A stretch of DNA of 5,089 bases, from assembly GCA_043736395.1 (NCBI GenBank), contig JAYTCQ010000013.1:1-5089 (forward strand), written 5' to 3'. The stretch is from JAFDVL01 sp043736395 (GTDB lineage: Bacteria; Acidobacteriota; Blastocatellia; RBC074). This document shows positions 4,802-5,089 of the stretch, in pieces; the first letter of the stretch is position 1, and the number at the start of each line of letters is the position of its first letter. The notes beneath the pieces were generated by a model. That model was not told the origin of the DNA and did no database searches. It saw only the letters and a program-made list of their open reading frames with translations. A program made the translations under genes and the position numbers.

Positions 4802-5089
4802 TTAACGAATTGTTTTCATATTCTCCACAATTTCACTAATACAATAATCGCAAATATATGTTTGAGGGGCAGCCATCAATTTTCCCACTTCAGACTGTTT
4901 TCGGTCACAAAATGAACACCATAATTCGCTACGTTTCGTTTTCCCCTGCTCTGTGTTTGCCTGGTTTATTAGATTTCGCCATTGGTCAATAAAATCCTTT
5001 AGTTCGAGGTCAGTCTGGGGAAGAGGTAGACCAATGAATGCCTCCAGCTCAGCTTCGGTTTGAGGCAGGGATACATTAAGCAGTTCTTC
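4802..5089 (-). CDS. Protein with C-terminal ClpX-type zinc finger, partial (3' end only)
   Basis: An open frame enters from the right edge and runs 95 codons to TAA at 4802-4804. The last third is a clear C4 zinc finger of the ClpX N-terminal type: WCSFCDRKQSEVGKLMAAP (fragment residues 57-75) followed by YICDYC. Its cysteines C58, C61, C80 and C83 have C-x2-C-x18-C-x2-C spacing, the same as ClpX, and the EV-x-KL-x-A-x-P and YIC blocks are conserved. In ClpX the finger is N-terminal and binds adaptors or substrates. Here it is at the extreme C-terminus and no AAA+ ATPase follows. Upstream is an acidic helical stretch with LPQTEAELEAFI (8-19) and LPQTDLELKDFI (23-34), a 15-residue repeat, then a polar linker (about 43-55). 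The N-terminus and length are unknown because the gene continues past the window. The role may be protein-protein contact, but the family is unrecognised. Confidence 0.8.
   Translation of the reverse strand, partial: EELLNVSLPQTEAELEAFIGLPLPQTDLELKDFIDQWRNLINQANTEQGKTKRSELWCSFCDRKQSEVGKLMAAPQTYICDYCISEIVENMKTIR
4841..4918 (-). other. ClpX-type C4 zinc-binding domain
   Basis: This segment encodes the four cysteines in CSFC and CDYC with 18 residues between the pairs. The intervening KLMAAP and YIC match the zf-C4_ClpX pattern, in which E. coli-type ClpX has KLIAGP and YIC. In ClpX this small treble-clef-like finger mediates dimerisation and adaptor binding; the role here is inferred to be a binding module. 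Confidence 0.8.

Noticed and set aside
4718..4915. Plus-strand open frame downstream of the ROK gene
   Set aside because: It lies mostly antisense to the zinc-finger coding sequence, whose conserved cysteines show that the minus strand is the coding one.

Overview
This window carries ordinary-looking bacterial chromosomal DNA of medium GC content. It has four complete protein genes and one partial gene at each edge. No rRNA, tRNA, CRISPR array, transposase or phage gene is visible. The organism cannot be fixed from the sequence. A Tat-exported sugar-isomerase-like TIM-barrel protein, a proline-tailed membrane protein and several genes without a clear Shine-Dalgarno site would suit an Acidobacteria-type (or similar free-living, Gram-negative-like) genome, but this is a low-confidence inference.

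Left part, 1-1917, all on the minus strand. A Tat-signal TIM-barrel protein (931-1917) is followed after 39 bp by a multi-pass membrane protein with a YSPPPPPS-repeat tail (121-891). After another 32 bp comes the start of a second membrane protein (1-88, running off the edge). Its first 29 residues align without gaps to the previous gene, so the two are tandem paralogues. The short gaps suggest one transcriptional unit.

Middle, 1918-2353. This is a 436-bp divergent intergenic region without a convincing gene. It holds a 9-bp-phased degenerate repeat (consensus about TCTGTAGAG) that folds back on an inverted copy, and a candidate promoter with a perfect TTGACA box facing right.

Right part, plus strand. 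A soluble pyridine nucleotide transhydrogenase (sthA, 2354-3751) is followed after 64 bp by a divergent ROK-family protein (3816-4703). The ROK protein keeps the Asn-Asp active-site motif and most of the zinc motif but lacks the usual N-terminal DxGGT phosphate loop. If it is an active sugar kinase, the pair would link sugar phosphorylation to NADPH/NADH balance; that link is inferred from adjacency only.

Right edge, minus strand, 4802-5089. This is the C-terminal 95 residues of a protein ending in a ClpX-type four-cysteine zinc finger, preceded by a 15-residue internal repeat. It faces the ROK gene tail to tail. No ClpX AAA+ domain follows the finger; the protein stops there. This edge gene and the atypical ROK protein are the least ordinary items in the window. 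I see no clear evidence of a wholly new multi-gene system.
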